Assembly: GCA_050633705.1 (NCBI GenBank) | Contig: JBOEGZ010000011.1 | Coordinates: forward strand, 1 to 64,000 | Source: JAJFHI01 sp050633705 | GTDB lineage: Bacteria; Pseudomonadota; Alphaproteobacteria; Rhizobiales; Hyphomicrobiaceae | Direction: 5' to 3' | Length of the DNA stretch: 64,000 bases | Shown: positions 15,856 to 25,137 of the stretch, one piece after another | Layout of the letters: each line of letters begins with the position of its first letter | How positions within the stretch are numbered: the first letter of the stretch is position 1 | Made by a program: the position numbers and the translations under genes | The notes under the pieces: model-generated | Seen by the model: the letters and a program-made list of their open reading frames with translations, nothing else | Databases searched by the model: none | What the model was told of the DNA's origin: nothing

Positions 15856-18600
15856 ATGGCGACTACGCGTGATACGTCCCATTCATTCAACGACGGCGAC
15901 CCGATCCTTCCAGGTATGGACATCCATCATGACGCCCATGATTGGGGTGAGCCGGAACCAGAACCGCGTGATTGGAAAAAGTTCTTTCTCGTCGCAGGTC
16001 TTGGAGCACTTTCGTGGGTCGCAACCTACGTCGGCATGTTGGAGTTAATTCAAGCCAACATGGGCGACCTACCCCTTTTGACCAAGGCAATCATCGGCTT
16101 TTCCGTGGCGATGTTGATGACCATGATCATCTGGCTGCTCGACCAAATGTTTAGCCCGCTCAATCCAGCGACAAAATTTGCCTACGGCCTTGGCTATATT
16201 TTTCTAACGATGATTTCTGTCGGCTTTGGCTTTGGCTTTTATTGGAAAGTCCTAGAAAGCCGTTCTGAATCGACGCGTTCCGCGGAATCGGCAATCTCTG
16301 AAGTGCAAAATTCACTGCACGCAGCTTCAACCCGCCTTGAACAACTCAATACAACACTCGTCAACCTCAGTGCGGTGTCTGTTGAAAAGGCCGAACTTGA
16401 ACGTAGTAAAGGCAAAAGCTGTCCCAATAGCCGACCCGGAGATGGTCCACGGCGCAAATTGCGCGACGCTGATGCTTCGCAATTCAAGTTTGCATCTGAA
16501 TTTGTCGGCACACGAATTGGGTCTGTCAAAACAGATATCTCATCTCTTGATACCGATCTGCAAAAAATCGTTACACGGGATCAGTCAACGGTCGATGCGA
16601 AATCTGGCACACGCAATGATTTCTTGCGTGGTCTCAATCGACGTTTGGACATGACGGTCACAGGCTTCAATGCCTTCCGGACCGATCCGCAATTGCGCCA
16701 AATCCGCGCCAATCTGGCAGACCGGAGCGAGAAAACTGTATTCCCGAACGGTCGCGGCGGTACGTTCTCTTGCCCTGATAGCCAGCTGCAGGCGGCCCTG
16801 CGCGGTGTGGTTCGGGCAATTGATCAATTGCCAGAACTCAACAAACCTAAAATTGCCGCCGTCGAAGGTTCAGAGGCAACGATCGAAGCGTTTCGTCGAT
16901 TAACAGCAACTTTGATTGGCGCAATAACTCTAGAATTGCCACCATCCGCGCAAGATTTGCGGACCTTGCAAAAGAAAGCTGTCCAATCCGTACGCACAAA
17001 CGCCAGAGCCACAACCAAAGCCTCATCCGAACCTGTTACCGGTCTTGCCAAGCGAGACTACGTACCGTTGGCCATCGCGATCTTTGTTGACTTGTGCCTT
17101 TTGCTTGTTTCGATGGGACGTCCCATGAACCGTTTCATGGCCACGAAACGCAAAATGATGGAGGCAGAAGTTGGCCCCGTCTTCCCAATTCTCTATCGCT
17201 TCAACGCCATCCACAAACAAGACGAAATGCGTGAAACATTCTCAATCTTCAGAGAGGTCATATTTGATTCAGGAGGTGTGTATCATGTCGCTGTGCCGTT
17301 AAACGCGCCGCACGGTGCGGAAAATCGCGAACACCTCCTCCAGGAAGCACAAACCCTTGCCAACCTCTGTTACGCACTTGAAGGTCAAGGCGTTCTGGTT
17401 CGTCCATGGCGGTTTACGCCAGCTCTAATGGCGGAACGTAAGTTGCGCAGGCAAGGTAGCAAGTTTGTCGAGTGCTACCCTCCAGCGTCTTTATTCGATC
17501 GTTTTGACAGCGAACGCGAACGCCCGGCATTTCGGATTTATGCCTTCAAGAATGGCGCTTGGCCTGAGATGATCCTGGGCGCTGTAATGGGGGCAGCCCG
17601 GCGCATGGAAACGAAGGACGCCCAACAAGCACAAATCGACAATATTGAGCGCTTACAACAACTGGCTGAAGCCCAATCGGCTGCCAACACCACCAAATCT
17701 GACGCCATCAACACGACACTGTCTGTTGATGGCGGCCTCCCGGAGGCCGACCAAATCGTTGCAGATGATAAGACAGAAGACCTGGGCCAAACTCAGGGCG
17801 AAAATTTTGAACGCGCTGAGGCGACCGAGTTTGAAAGTGCTCCAATTGTCGAAGTCGAACCGGAAGTCAAAACGGCATATGGGACATACGCCGCCCGCGC
17901 CCAACGCGAAATTACTGAAGGTCGATTCCGGGATTCAATCCCTTCATTGCGCGATGAAGATCCCGATGAAGTCACGCGCCGACGTCGCCGCCGATTGCGC
18001 GCGACGCCTGGTGGTGCAGCACTCGCTGATGCCTTCGAAGTGGGTGAAACAACAACGGCTCCACAGGGCCAAACCGACCCGCATAGCGCTTTGGAAACTG
18101 AGCCTTTATTCGGAGAGGTCGTCACCTTTCCGCAAGCCGGACGCCCAAGCGCACACCAGCCAGAGGCTGGCGATGTAACAGCGACCGTCGCGACCCAAGC
18201 GACTGAAGAAGGGTCCCAATTTGTTGAATCGGCAACACCGCTAGCAGAGACGGACGAGAACCAGACCGATGTCACATTTGTGCGCGAGACGGCAACGTTT
18301 ACAGTCCCAACCTCTTTGGCCGCCTTGCCAACATCGTTGCTGGAGGGACAATTCCATACCCTGGATGGCACTGAAAACAATCTTGGCTCGGAACAAAAGA
18401 TAGTTGCACCACCTCCTCTTCCACCGGAGTTTTCGCCTGTCGCACCGATGATTACAGCGCAAACAAATACCGTCAAACAGCAAACAGAAGCAAAATCCAC
18501 AGTAACGCCGCCACCAATTGACCCGACGTTATTCGATGACGATGACACGATTGATGTTGGTAAGATTTCGGAAAGGTTTGCACCACCAGCGGCCGAATAA
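15856..18600 (+). CDS. large four-TM membrane protein with coiled coil and acidic tail, function unknown
   Basis: 914 residues. A short acidic N-terminus leads to three TM helices (about 43-65, 77-98 and 108-133). Next comes a helical, probably extracytoplasmic segment of some 260 residues with coiled-coil character (ISEVQNSLHAASTRLEQLN) and two CP motifs. A fourth TM helix (about 402-421, YVPLAIAIFVDLCLLLVSMG) is followed by a compact cytosolic domain (to about 600). The remaining 300 residues are low-complexity Thr/Pro/Glu-rich sequence. The layout, with sensing or scaffolding between membrane and cytosol, recalls DUF4407-like proteins, but I see no firm family match. It lies 221 bases after the divergent PBP gene and 139 before the PLD-like gene, so a shared envelope role is plausible (inference). 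Confidence 0.8.
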   Translation: MATTRDTSHSFNDGDPILPGMDIHHDAHDWGEPEPEPRDWKKFFLVAGLGALSWVATYVGMLELIQANMGDLPLLTKAIIGFSVAMLMTMIIWLLDQMFSPLNPATKFAYGLGYIFLTMISVGFGFGFYWKVLESRSESTRSAESAISEVQNSLHAASTRLEQLNTTLVNLSAVSVEKAELERSKGKSCPNSRPGDGPRRKLRDADASQFKFASEFVGTRIGSVKTDISSLDTDLQKIVTRDQSTVDAKSGTRNDFLRGLNRRLDMTVTGFNAFRTDPQLRQIRANLADRSEKTVFPNGRGGTFSCPDSQLQAALRGVVRAIDQLPELNKPKIAAVEGSEATIEAFRRLTATLIGAITLELPPSAQDLRTLQKKAVQSVRTNARATTKASSEPVTGLAKRDYVPLAIAIFVDLCLLLVSMGRPMNRFMATKRKMMEAEVGPVFPILYRFNAIHKQDEMRETFSIFREVIFDSGGVYHVAVPLNAPHGAENREHLLQEAQTLANLCYALEGQGVLVRPWRFTPALMAERKLRRQGSKFVECYPPASLFDRFDSERERPAFRIYAFKNGAWPEMILGAVMGAARRMETKDAQQAQIDNIERLQQLAEAQSAANTTKSDAINTTLSVDGGLPEADQIVADDKTEDLGQTQGENFERAEATEFESAPIVEVEPEVKTAYGTYAARAQREITEGRFRDSIPSLRDEDPDEVTRRRRRRLRATPGGAALADAFEVGETTTAPQGQTDPHSALETEPLFGEVVTFPQAGRPSAHQPEAGDVTATVATQATEEGSQFVESATPLAETDENQTDVTFVRETATFTVPTSLAALPTSLLEGQFHTLDGTENNLGSEQKIVAPPPLPPEFSPVAPMITAQTNTVKQQTEAKSTVTPPPIDPTLFDDDDTIDVGKISERFAPPAAE

Positions 18601-18739
18601 GCAAGATTTAAAAAAACTGTGTTGAATCTGGTCGGATGGCAACTCTTGATTAACAGTATTGCTGCTTACTAGGGGTGCAACAAACAAAGACCCGCCGCTC
18701 TATATTTTAAAGCGACGGCATGCACGAAAAGGAAACAGT

Positions 18740-19351
18740 ATGCGCCTTAAAACTCCAACGCCTATGCAGGTCATAAAGAAAGAGGAGAAAGAGGCGAAGC
18801 TCTCAAGTTTTATAAACGACAGCTTAAATGAGACCGGTAACGACAAGACCACTGACACACCGAAACTTTGCCTGATCGTTGCGCGCTCACAAAACAGTCC
18901 CGTGGCCCAGGCCGCAAGTGCTCGTTTCGAAGAATTGAACGCTGCTGGATATGTGATCCAAGTGATTTTCTCGACCGACACAATTGTTGACGAAAAAGGC
19001 GCTTACCAAGCCGGTGAAATACTCTCACAAGCTGGAAGTTGTCGTGTCATGAAGGATCATCGATTGCTGGACGCTCATGAGCAGCTCGTCATCAATGGCA
19101 AAGGAACTTGGATCGGCGATAGCATGCGTCGCGATCCATTGAAAATTGACGCTTACGAGTGTTATGCCGGCGCCAATAGTGATGTTGCCAAGTGGGCAAC
19201 TTCAGCATTTGAAAAACTCTGGATCTCTACAAAAAACATGCGGTTGCAAAAACCACTTGCTGCTCTGGAAACCGCGGACGAAAAAATGTTGATTGCGCTG
19301 CGAAACGAGGATGCGCACGGGGACGAACCTTTGTTTGGCACACGCCACTAA
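18740..19351 (+). CDS. hypothetical protein with degenerate PLD-like motif
   Basis: 203 residues. The ATG at 18740 follows AAAAGGAAA with 6-base spacing; the frame opens earlier at 18659 without a ribosome-binding site. After a Lys/Glu-rich start comes an alternating alpha/beta core (LCLIVARSQNSPVAQAASARF ... YVIQVIFSTD). The stretch DAHEQLVINGKGTWIGDSMRRD resembles a phospholipase D HxKxxxxD...GS motif in which Lys has become Gln and the Asp is lost, so it may be a non-catalytic PLD fold. Its place at the end of the PBP and membrane-protein group, just before a terminator, suggests a shared transcript. No named family is claimed. Confidence 0.65.
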   Translation: MRLKTPTPMQVIKKEEKEAKLSSFINDSLNETGNDKTTDTPKLCLIVARSQNSPVAQAASARFEELNAAGYVIQVIFSTDTIVDEKGAYQAGEILSQAGSCRVMKDHRLLDAHEQLVINGKGTWIGDSMRRDPLKIDAYECYAGANSDVAKWATSAFEKLWISTKNMRLQKPLAALETADEKMLIALRNEDAHGDEPLFGTRH

Positions 19352-19781
19352 TAATTTATGACCAGAACGACATTCAAATTTGTGTTCACCAGATAGCCTC
19401 GCACGACGAGTCCCCGCTCGCGTGTACCCCCAACAAAATCTGGTGTTCACGACCCTGGGGATCCCCTATCCCCATTCTGCCTGAGAAAGACCGGTTCCCC
19501 CCAGAGCCGGTCTTTCCTTTTGGTCGTCTGCCTGACCAATAGCAACCCGCGCCAAACCAGCACAGCAACTGGACGACCCCCAACACGCAATCAAATACGA
19601 ATTTGCCGGAAAGTTCCCGCAAATCGCATCAAAAATCAGTAAGTGCACGCCTATCGTCGTGCTCTGGTCATTCCCTCATGTTGGGTTTTACTTCTCACGA
19701 TTGAGACGTTTTATGGCTTACGAGATTTTTTTACCAGCATCCTCAGGCTGATTGGTCGAGGAGATTCAGGGATATCTTCAA
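19352..19781. other. 430-base intergenic stretch with terminator and A2M promoter
   Basis: No credible gene. The left half contains the strong stem-loop listed at 19485-19521. The right half, which is AT-richer, must hold the promoter of the alpha-2-macroglobulin gene, although no clear -35/-10 pair was identified. Confidence 0.5.
19485..19521 (+). terminator. intrinsic terminator after the PBP/membrane-protein group
   Basis: GAAAGACCGG (19485-19494) pairs perfectly with CCGGTCTTTC (19507-19516) across a 12-base C-rich loop and is followed by CTTTT. It lies 133 bases beyond the 230-residue-frame stop and should end the transcript of the preceding group. Confidence 0.7.
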
Positions 19782-22700
19782 ATGCAGTTTATTATTCGGG
19801 TTTTAACTCTGCTGACATGCATTGTGTCTATTGCTTCGATCGGAATTGCCAACGCCCAAACGAACAAGCAGTTGGACGAACCCGCACACAAGATTTTCAA
19901 ACACAGTGGAATTGAAGGTGATGCTGCACGATACGAAGCCTACCTGAAAAAAAATTGGAAGCCACAACGCCAGCAAGCCGAAAACCTGATCGCCGAAGGC
20001 GTCGTTAATCTTGCAAATGATGCCCGGCTTGCCTCACGCCAGTTTGCCGGCGCTGTTGTCGTAAATCCGAAAAGTGCACCAGCTTGGATTGGTCTCGCCG
20101 AGGCTTTGCTGTTAATCCAACCCGACCCAAATAAAGGGTCTGAACGTTACGACCTACCGGTTAATGCCAGTGCGGCGGCCTATCGTGGTTATCAAATGGC
20201 AAGCGATGACACGACCAAAGCCCAGGCTCTGAAGTTTCTCGGCCAGGCCCTCGAGCGCCGGTCCTATTGGCGCCCGGCCATCGAAGCATTGAAAACAAGT
20301 TTATTTCTCGCTGAAGACCAAACAACGCGCTCGCTGTTAAAGCGCCTTCGCGGCACGCACGGTTTTCGCATGGTGGATTACAAAACTGATGCCGAGGCCA
20401 GCCCACCGCGAATTTGTATGCAATTCTCAGAAACACTTACAGCTCCACCCACCGACCATGCCAAGTTCATCGCCGTTAATGGACGCGACCCACAAAGTGT
20501 GCGCGCTGAAGGCAAACAACTGTGCGTCGATGGCCTGACCCATGGCCAACGTTACCAGGTGCAAATTCGCGCAGGCCTACCAGCAAAGATTGGTGAAAAG
20601 CTTCTCAAAACGGCTGAGATCTCAGTTTATCTGCCAGACCGCAAAGCATCCGCACGCTTTACCGGTCGCAACTACGTGCTGCCAAGTCGCGGACAACAAG
20701 GCATTCCCGTCGTATCGGTCAATACGCAAAAACTTGATATCGAGGTCTACCGTGTTGGCGACCGCAGCCTTGCACAAACACTGCAAAGCGGCGACCTGCA
20801 ACGGCAAATGTCATCATGGAATTTGGACGCACTGAAAAACCGATCCGGAGAACGCGTTTACAAGGGGCAGATGGATGTAAAATCCAAGCTCAACAAAGAT
20901 GTTACGACGGCATTTCCTGTGTCTGAGGCGATTGGCACATTAAAACCGGGTGTCTATGTCATGTCGGCACGCGCCGCCGTGGCCGCAGGAAACAATAACA
21001 ACCAACTCGCAAGTCAGTGGTTTGTTGTTTCTGATCTTGGCCTAACCGCATTCTCCGGCGACGACGGAGTGCACACTTTCGTGCGCTCACTGGCAACCAC
21101 ATCGCCAATTGCAAATGCCAAAGTTCGCCTTGTTGCACGCAACAACGAAGTGTTAGGCACCCAAACAACCGACGAGCGCGGATACGTGAAGTTCTCCTCC
21201 GGGCTTGCACGTGGTGAAGGTGGTCTACAACCTGCGATGATTGTCGCGCAAAATGATCCCGGCGGATATGCTTTCCTCGACCTTACAACAAGCGCCTTCG
21301 ACCTGTCTGACCGTGGTGTTAAGGGGCGCAAAGCTCCAGGCCCAGTTGATAGCTTTCTCTACACCGAACGCGGCGTCTATCGCCCGGGCGAAGACGTTCA
21401 TCTCACCGCACTCGTGCGTGACGCAAAAGCGAATGCCATTTCTCTTCCCGTCACAATGATTGTCACCCGTCCAGACGGCGTTGAGTTCCGCCGCATGGTT
21501 TTAGAAGATGAAGGGTTGGGTGGACGCTCAACAACACTTGCTCTTGCAAAAACGGCAATGACTGGAACATGGCGAGCACGCATTCATACAGATCCCGAAG
21601 CCAGCGCTTTGACGGATATTTCCTTCCTGGTCGAAGATTTCGTACCAGAGCGCCTCGACATGACATTGAAACCACAAGCCGACGCAATCAAAGTCGGTGA
21701 AGGCGTTGTTGTTGATGCAGTCGGCCGTTTTCTCTATGGCCCTCCAGCGGCAGGACTTGCAATCGAAGGCGATGTGATCGTTAAACCAGCCTCGGGTCTT
21801 GACGGATACAAAGATTTTCAGTTCGGCTTGGCCAATGAATACGTAACACCCGTTCGCGAATCTCTACAAACTTTGCCGCGCACCGGCGCCAATGGCAAAG
21901 CCAGTATATCTGTAAGACTTCCAGCGATCCCCAAAACCGCCAAGCCATTAAGAGCTGATGTTCTAATCCGGCTTCGTGAGAGTGGCGGACGTACCATTGA
22001 ACGTCGCATCTCATTGCCTGTTGCAACAGGTCAACGCCGCATTGGGATCAGACCACTCTTCGATGGCGGCACTGTTGGCGAGGGTGAGGCCGCGAAATTC
22101 GAACTCGTTCACCTTAATGCAAAGGACAAGCCATCGAACGTAAAAGGATTAGACTGGACCCTCTACCGTCTCGATACGACCTGGCAATGGTACAATCAAA
22201 ATGGCCGGTGGTCGTATGAAGCTGTGTCAATGACGCGAAAAGTTGCCAACGGTAGAATCGATGCCCAGGCATCCGGTCCCGTACAATTGGCAATGCCGGT
22301 ATCATACGGACGCTATCAACTCGAAGTCACCGCACCGGGCATCAATGCACCAGCAACGACCACTTTGTTCAATTCCGGTTGGTACGTCAGTGGTGATAAG
22401 GCCGATAGCCCAGAGGTTTTGGACGTCGCGCTTGATAAGAAAAGCTACAACATTGGCGATATTGCAAAACTGCGCATCGCATCAAAGCGTGGTGGCACGG
22501 CGCTGGTCAGTGTACTTGGCGACGACCTGAAAATGATCAAAGAGGTGAGAGTTGCCGCGGGACTCCAGGAAATAGATCTGCAAGTTGGCTCAGACTGGGG
22601 TGCCGGTGCCTATATTACGGCCATCCTCTACCGTCCCATGGATGAAACCGCCAAGCGCATGCCAAGCCGATCTCTCGGCGTTACATGGCTCAGCCTCGAT

Positions 22701-25073
22701 GAAAAACCACGAACGCTTGATGTGGCACTTAATGTGGCTGAAAAAGTGCGTGCCACAGACGGCCTCAAGGTCCCAGTCAAAATCTTGGGGCTTAAGGCAG
22801 GCGAAGATGCGCGGGTTACAATTGCAGCTGTCGACGTCGGTATTCTCAACCTGACAGGGTATAAAACCCCGGCACCTGAGAAATGGTTCTACGGTCAGCG
22901 TCGACTGAACCATGAAATTCGCGACTTTTATGGCCGTCTGATTGACGGAATGCACGCGATACGCGGCACGCTTCGCTCAGGTGGAGATGGTGGCGCTGGC
23001 TTACAAATGCAGGGTAGCCCACCAATCGATGAGACTGTGGCACTTTTTTCCGGTCTCGTTGAAGTCAATGCAGACGGCACCGCAGAAGTTGAGTTTGCAC
23101 TGCCAAACTTCAACGGGTCCGTACGCCTTACAGCGGTTGCCTGGAGTAGCGATAAACTCGGACACGCTCAAAAAGACATCATTGTTCGCGATGCAATCGC
23201 ATTAACCGCATCGGCACCGCGCATTTTGACATTGGGCGACCGTGCAGACTTCACACTCGACCTGCACAATGTTGAAGGCGTCAGTGACACCTACAGACTT
23301 GTCGTCAACGAACAGGCTGAGCGACAGACCCTCGCCACGCTTATCGAGCGCGATGTTGAACTTGACAAAGGCGAACGCAAAACGCAACGCCTGACGATCG
23401 CGCCCAAACGTCTTGGCCCACACACCTATGCGATGCGCGTGACGGGGCCTGGGGGTGTTGATGTGACACGCAAGATTGCCATCAATGTCCAGCCACCAGC
23501 CAACGACATCAAACGCACAACTGTCTCCAGTCTTGACCCTGGTCAATCACTAACACTGTCTTCTGACATCGCAACCGACCTTATCGCAGGGCGCACCAGC
23601 ATCAACCTTTCGGTTGGCCGCAACGCGCGCCTTGATGTGCCAAGTCTGATGACCGCACTTGACCGCTATGCTTATGGCTGCGCCGAACAAACGGTCTCCA
23701 AAGCGCTACCTCTGGTCTATGCCAACGCACTTGCCAGTCAGGTTGGTAAAGTTGCCAAGGCCGACATCAAAAAGCGCGTACAAAAGTCGATTGCTCATGT
23801 CTTTTCGATGCAGGATTCAACAGGTGCGTTTGGCACCTGGGGGCCAAGCAACACGAACATTTGGCTGACCAGTTATGTGGCAGACTTCCTGACGCGTGCA
23901 AACGAACAAGGCTATAGCGTGCCGAAACGGGCCTTCAACCAAACGCTCGACCGCTTGGCCAACTACATTTCCTATGCTCAGGATTTCAAAAAAGGTGGCG
24001 AGCAAAGAGCTTACGCACTCTACGTTCTTGCACGCAACGGCCGCGCGCCAATGGGTGAATTGCGCTACTACGCCGACACCCGTTTGTCGCGCTTCTCGAC
24101 ACCGCTGGCGAAAGCCCAAATCGGTGCTGCATTGGCCATGATGGGCGACAAGGCCCGGGCCAACCGAGCCTTTGCTTCCGCCATCTCCGACGTTGAAAAG
24201 AAAAATGGCGCAAGCATCGTTTTGTCACGGTCCGACTACGGGTCGCGATTGCGCGACGGAGCAGCTTTGGTTGCCCTGACGGCTGAAACAGGCTTGGCCA
24301 CGGCTGCCGCGCCACGGCTTGTCGACGTGATTGCAAAAGCTGCCGCTGCGCGGTCTTACACATCGACACAGGAGCAAGCCTGGATGTTGCTTGCAGCCAA
24401 TGCCCTTGGCAAAGACAGTGCCACAGCCTTGGACATCAACGGTCAAAGCCATGGCGGCTCGCTAATGCGCACCTTAACGCCGGTCGAGCTGATCGACGAA
24501 AACGTCGTCGTAAAAAATACCGGCGACACACCTGTTGATGCTGTAATTTCAGTGTTAGGAGCGTCTTTAACCCCCGAACCCGGCGTTGCCAAGGGCTTTG
24601 AAATTTCTCGCAACTTCCACACCCTTGATGGTAAAAATGTTGATTTGAGAAAAACGACATCGATTGATCAAAATCAAAGATTTGTTGCTGTCGTCACGGT
24701 CAAAACGAAAAATCCAGGTGGACGTTTGCTGCTCGTTGATCGTCTTCCGGCAGGATTTGAAATCGAGAACCCACGCCTCGTTTCAAGTGGCGATGTCAAA
24801 TCGATCAACTGGGTCAAAACAGGCGTTCAACCTGAACATACCGAGTTTCGTGACGACCGCTTTGTTGCTGCGTTCGATTTGCACAACACAAGACGACGGA
24901 ATAATGCAAGCGCACCAGAAACGGTATTGCAGGTTGCCTATATCGTTCGCGCCGTAACTCCAGGAACGTTCATCCATCCGGCCGCAACGGTTGAAGATAT
25001 GTATCGTCCGGAACGTTACGCACGAACCGACATGGGCCAACTGACAATCAAACCAGCCGTTGCAGCGAAATAG
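19782..25073 (+). CDS. bacterial alpha-2-macroglobulin (YfhM/MagD-like, thioester type)
   Basis: A periplasmic protease trap of 1763 residues, the usual size. The ATG at 19782 directly precedes a Sec signal (MQFIIRVLTLLTCIVSIASI, cleaved near ANAQ). There is no lipobox, unlike E. coli YfhM, so the protein may be soluble in the periplasm. A TPR-like N-terminal region (about 50-190) is followed by macroglobulin-like beta domains, including YTERGVYRPGEDVHLTALVR, typical of MG3-MG5. The thioester motif YGCAEQ is present with Cys at residue 1300, so covalent trapping of an attacking protease is possible. The neighbouring pbpC completes the known A2M-PBP1C pairing, in which the trap is thought to guard cells while PBP1C repairs breached peptidoglycan. 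Confidence 0.95.
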   Translation: MQFIIRVLTLLTCIVSIASIGIANAQTNKQLDEPAHKIFKHSGIEGDAARYEAYLKKNWKPQRQQAENLIAEGVVNLANDARLASRQFAGAVVVNPKSAPAWIGLAEALLLIQPDPNKGSERYDLPVNASAAAYRGYQMASDDTTKAQALKFLGQALERRSYWRPAIEALKTSLFLAEDQTTRSLLKRLRGTHGFRMVDYKTDAEASPPRICMQFSETLTAPPTDHAKFIAVNGRDPQSVRAEGKQLCVDGLTHGQRYQVQIRAGLPAKIGEKLLKTAEISVYLPDRKASARFTGRNYVLPSRGQQGIPVVSVNTQKLDIEVYRVGDRSLAQTLQSGDLQRQMSSWNLDALKNRSGERVYKGQMDVKSKLNKDVTTAFPVSEAIGTLKPGVYVMSARAAVAAGNNNNQLASQWFVVSDLGLTAFSGDDGVHTFVRSLATTSPIANAKVRLVARNNEVLGTQTTDERGYVKFSSGLARGEGGLQPAMIVAQNDPGGYAFLDLTTSAFDLSDRGVKGRKAPGPVDSFLYTERGVYRPGEDVHLTALVRDAKANAISLPVTMIVTRPDGVEFRRMVLEDEGLGGRSTTLALAKTAMTGTWRARIHTDPEASALTDISFLVEDFVPERLDMTLKPQADAIKVGEGVVVDAVGRFLYGPPAAGLAIEGDVIVKPASGLDGYKDFQFGLANEYVTPVRESLQTLPRTGANGKASISVRLPAIPKTAKPLRADVLIRLRESGGRTIERRISLPVATGQRRIGIRPLFDGGTVGEGEAAKFELVHLNAKDKPSNVKGLDWTLYRLDTTWQWYNQNGRWSYEAVSMTRKVANGRIDAQASGPVQLAMPVSYGRYQLEVTAPGINAPATTTLFNSGWYVSGDKADSPEVLDVALDKKSYNIGDIAKLRIASKRGGTALVSVLGDDLKMIKEVRVAAGLQEIDLQVGSDWGAGAYITAILYRPMDETAKRMPSRSLGVTWLSLDEKPRTLDVALNVAEKVRATDGLKVPVKILGLKAGEDARVTIAAVDVGILNLTGYKTPAPEKWFYGQRRLNHEIRDFYGRLIDGMHAIRGTLRSGGDGGAGLQMQGSPPIDETVALFSGLVEVNADGTAEVEFALPNFNGSVRLTAVAWSSDKLGHAQKDIIVRDAIALTASAPRILTLGDRADFTLDLHNVEGVSDTYRLVVNEQAERQTLATLIERDVELDKGERKTQRLTIAPKRLGPHTYAMRVTGPGGVDVTRKIAINVQPPANDIKRTTVSSLDPGQSLTLSSDIATDLIAGRTSINLSVGRNARLDVPSLMTALDRYAYGCAEQTVSKALPLVYANALASQVGKVAKADIKKRVQKSIAHVFSMQDSTGAFGTWGPSNTNIWLTSYVADFLTRANEQGYSVPKRAFNQTLDRLANYISYAQDFKKGGEQRAYALYVLARNGRAPMGELRYYADTRLSRFSTPLAKAQIGAALAMMGDKARANRAFASAISDVEKKNGASIVLSRSDYGSRLRDGAALVALTAETGLATAAAPRLVDVIAKAAAARSYTSTQEQAWMLLAANALGKDSATALDINGQSHGGSLMRTLTPVELIDENVVVKNTGDTPVDAVISVLGASLTPEPGVAKGFEISRNFHTLDGKNVDLRKTTSIDQNQRFVAVVTVKTKNPGGRLLLVDRLPAGFEIENPRLVSSGDVKSINWVKTGVQPEHTEFRDDRFVAAFDLHNTRRRNNASAPETVLQVAYIVRAVTPGTFIHPAATVEDMYRPERYARTDMGQLTIKPAVAAK

Positions 25074-25078
25074 AAATG

Positions 25079-25107
25079 AGCGCGCCGCAGACACACTGCG
25101 GCGCGCT
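25079..25107 (+). promoter_or_regulatory. perfect 12-bp stem-loop between A2M and pbpC
   Basis: AGCGCGCCGCAG and CTGCGGCGCGCT form a perfect GC-rich stem around ACACA, starting 6 bases after the A2M stop codon and 31 bases before the pbpC start. No T-run follows, so it is more likely an mRNA-stabilising 3' structure or partial attenuator that sets the A2M:PBP1C ratio than a full terminator. Confidence 0.65.
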
Positions 25108-25137
25108 GACCTTTCCCAATAAGAGCCATAAAAACTC

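Noticed and set aside
17793..18548. 251-residue minus-strand frame inside the 914-residue membrane protein gene
   Set aside because: Lies wholly within a well-supported gene; its Ser/Val/Gly composition mirrors the Thr/Pro/Glu-rich sense strand.
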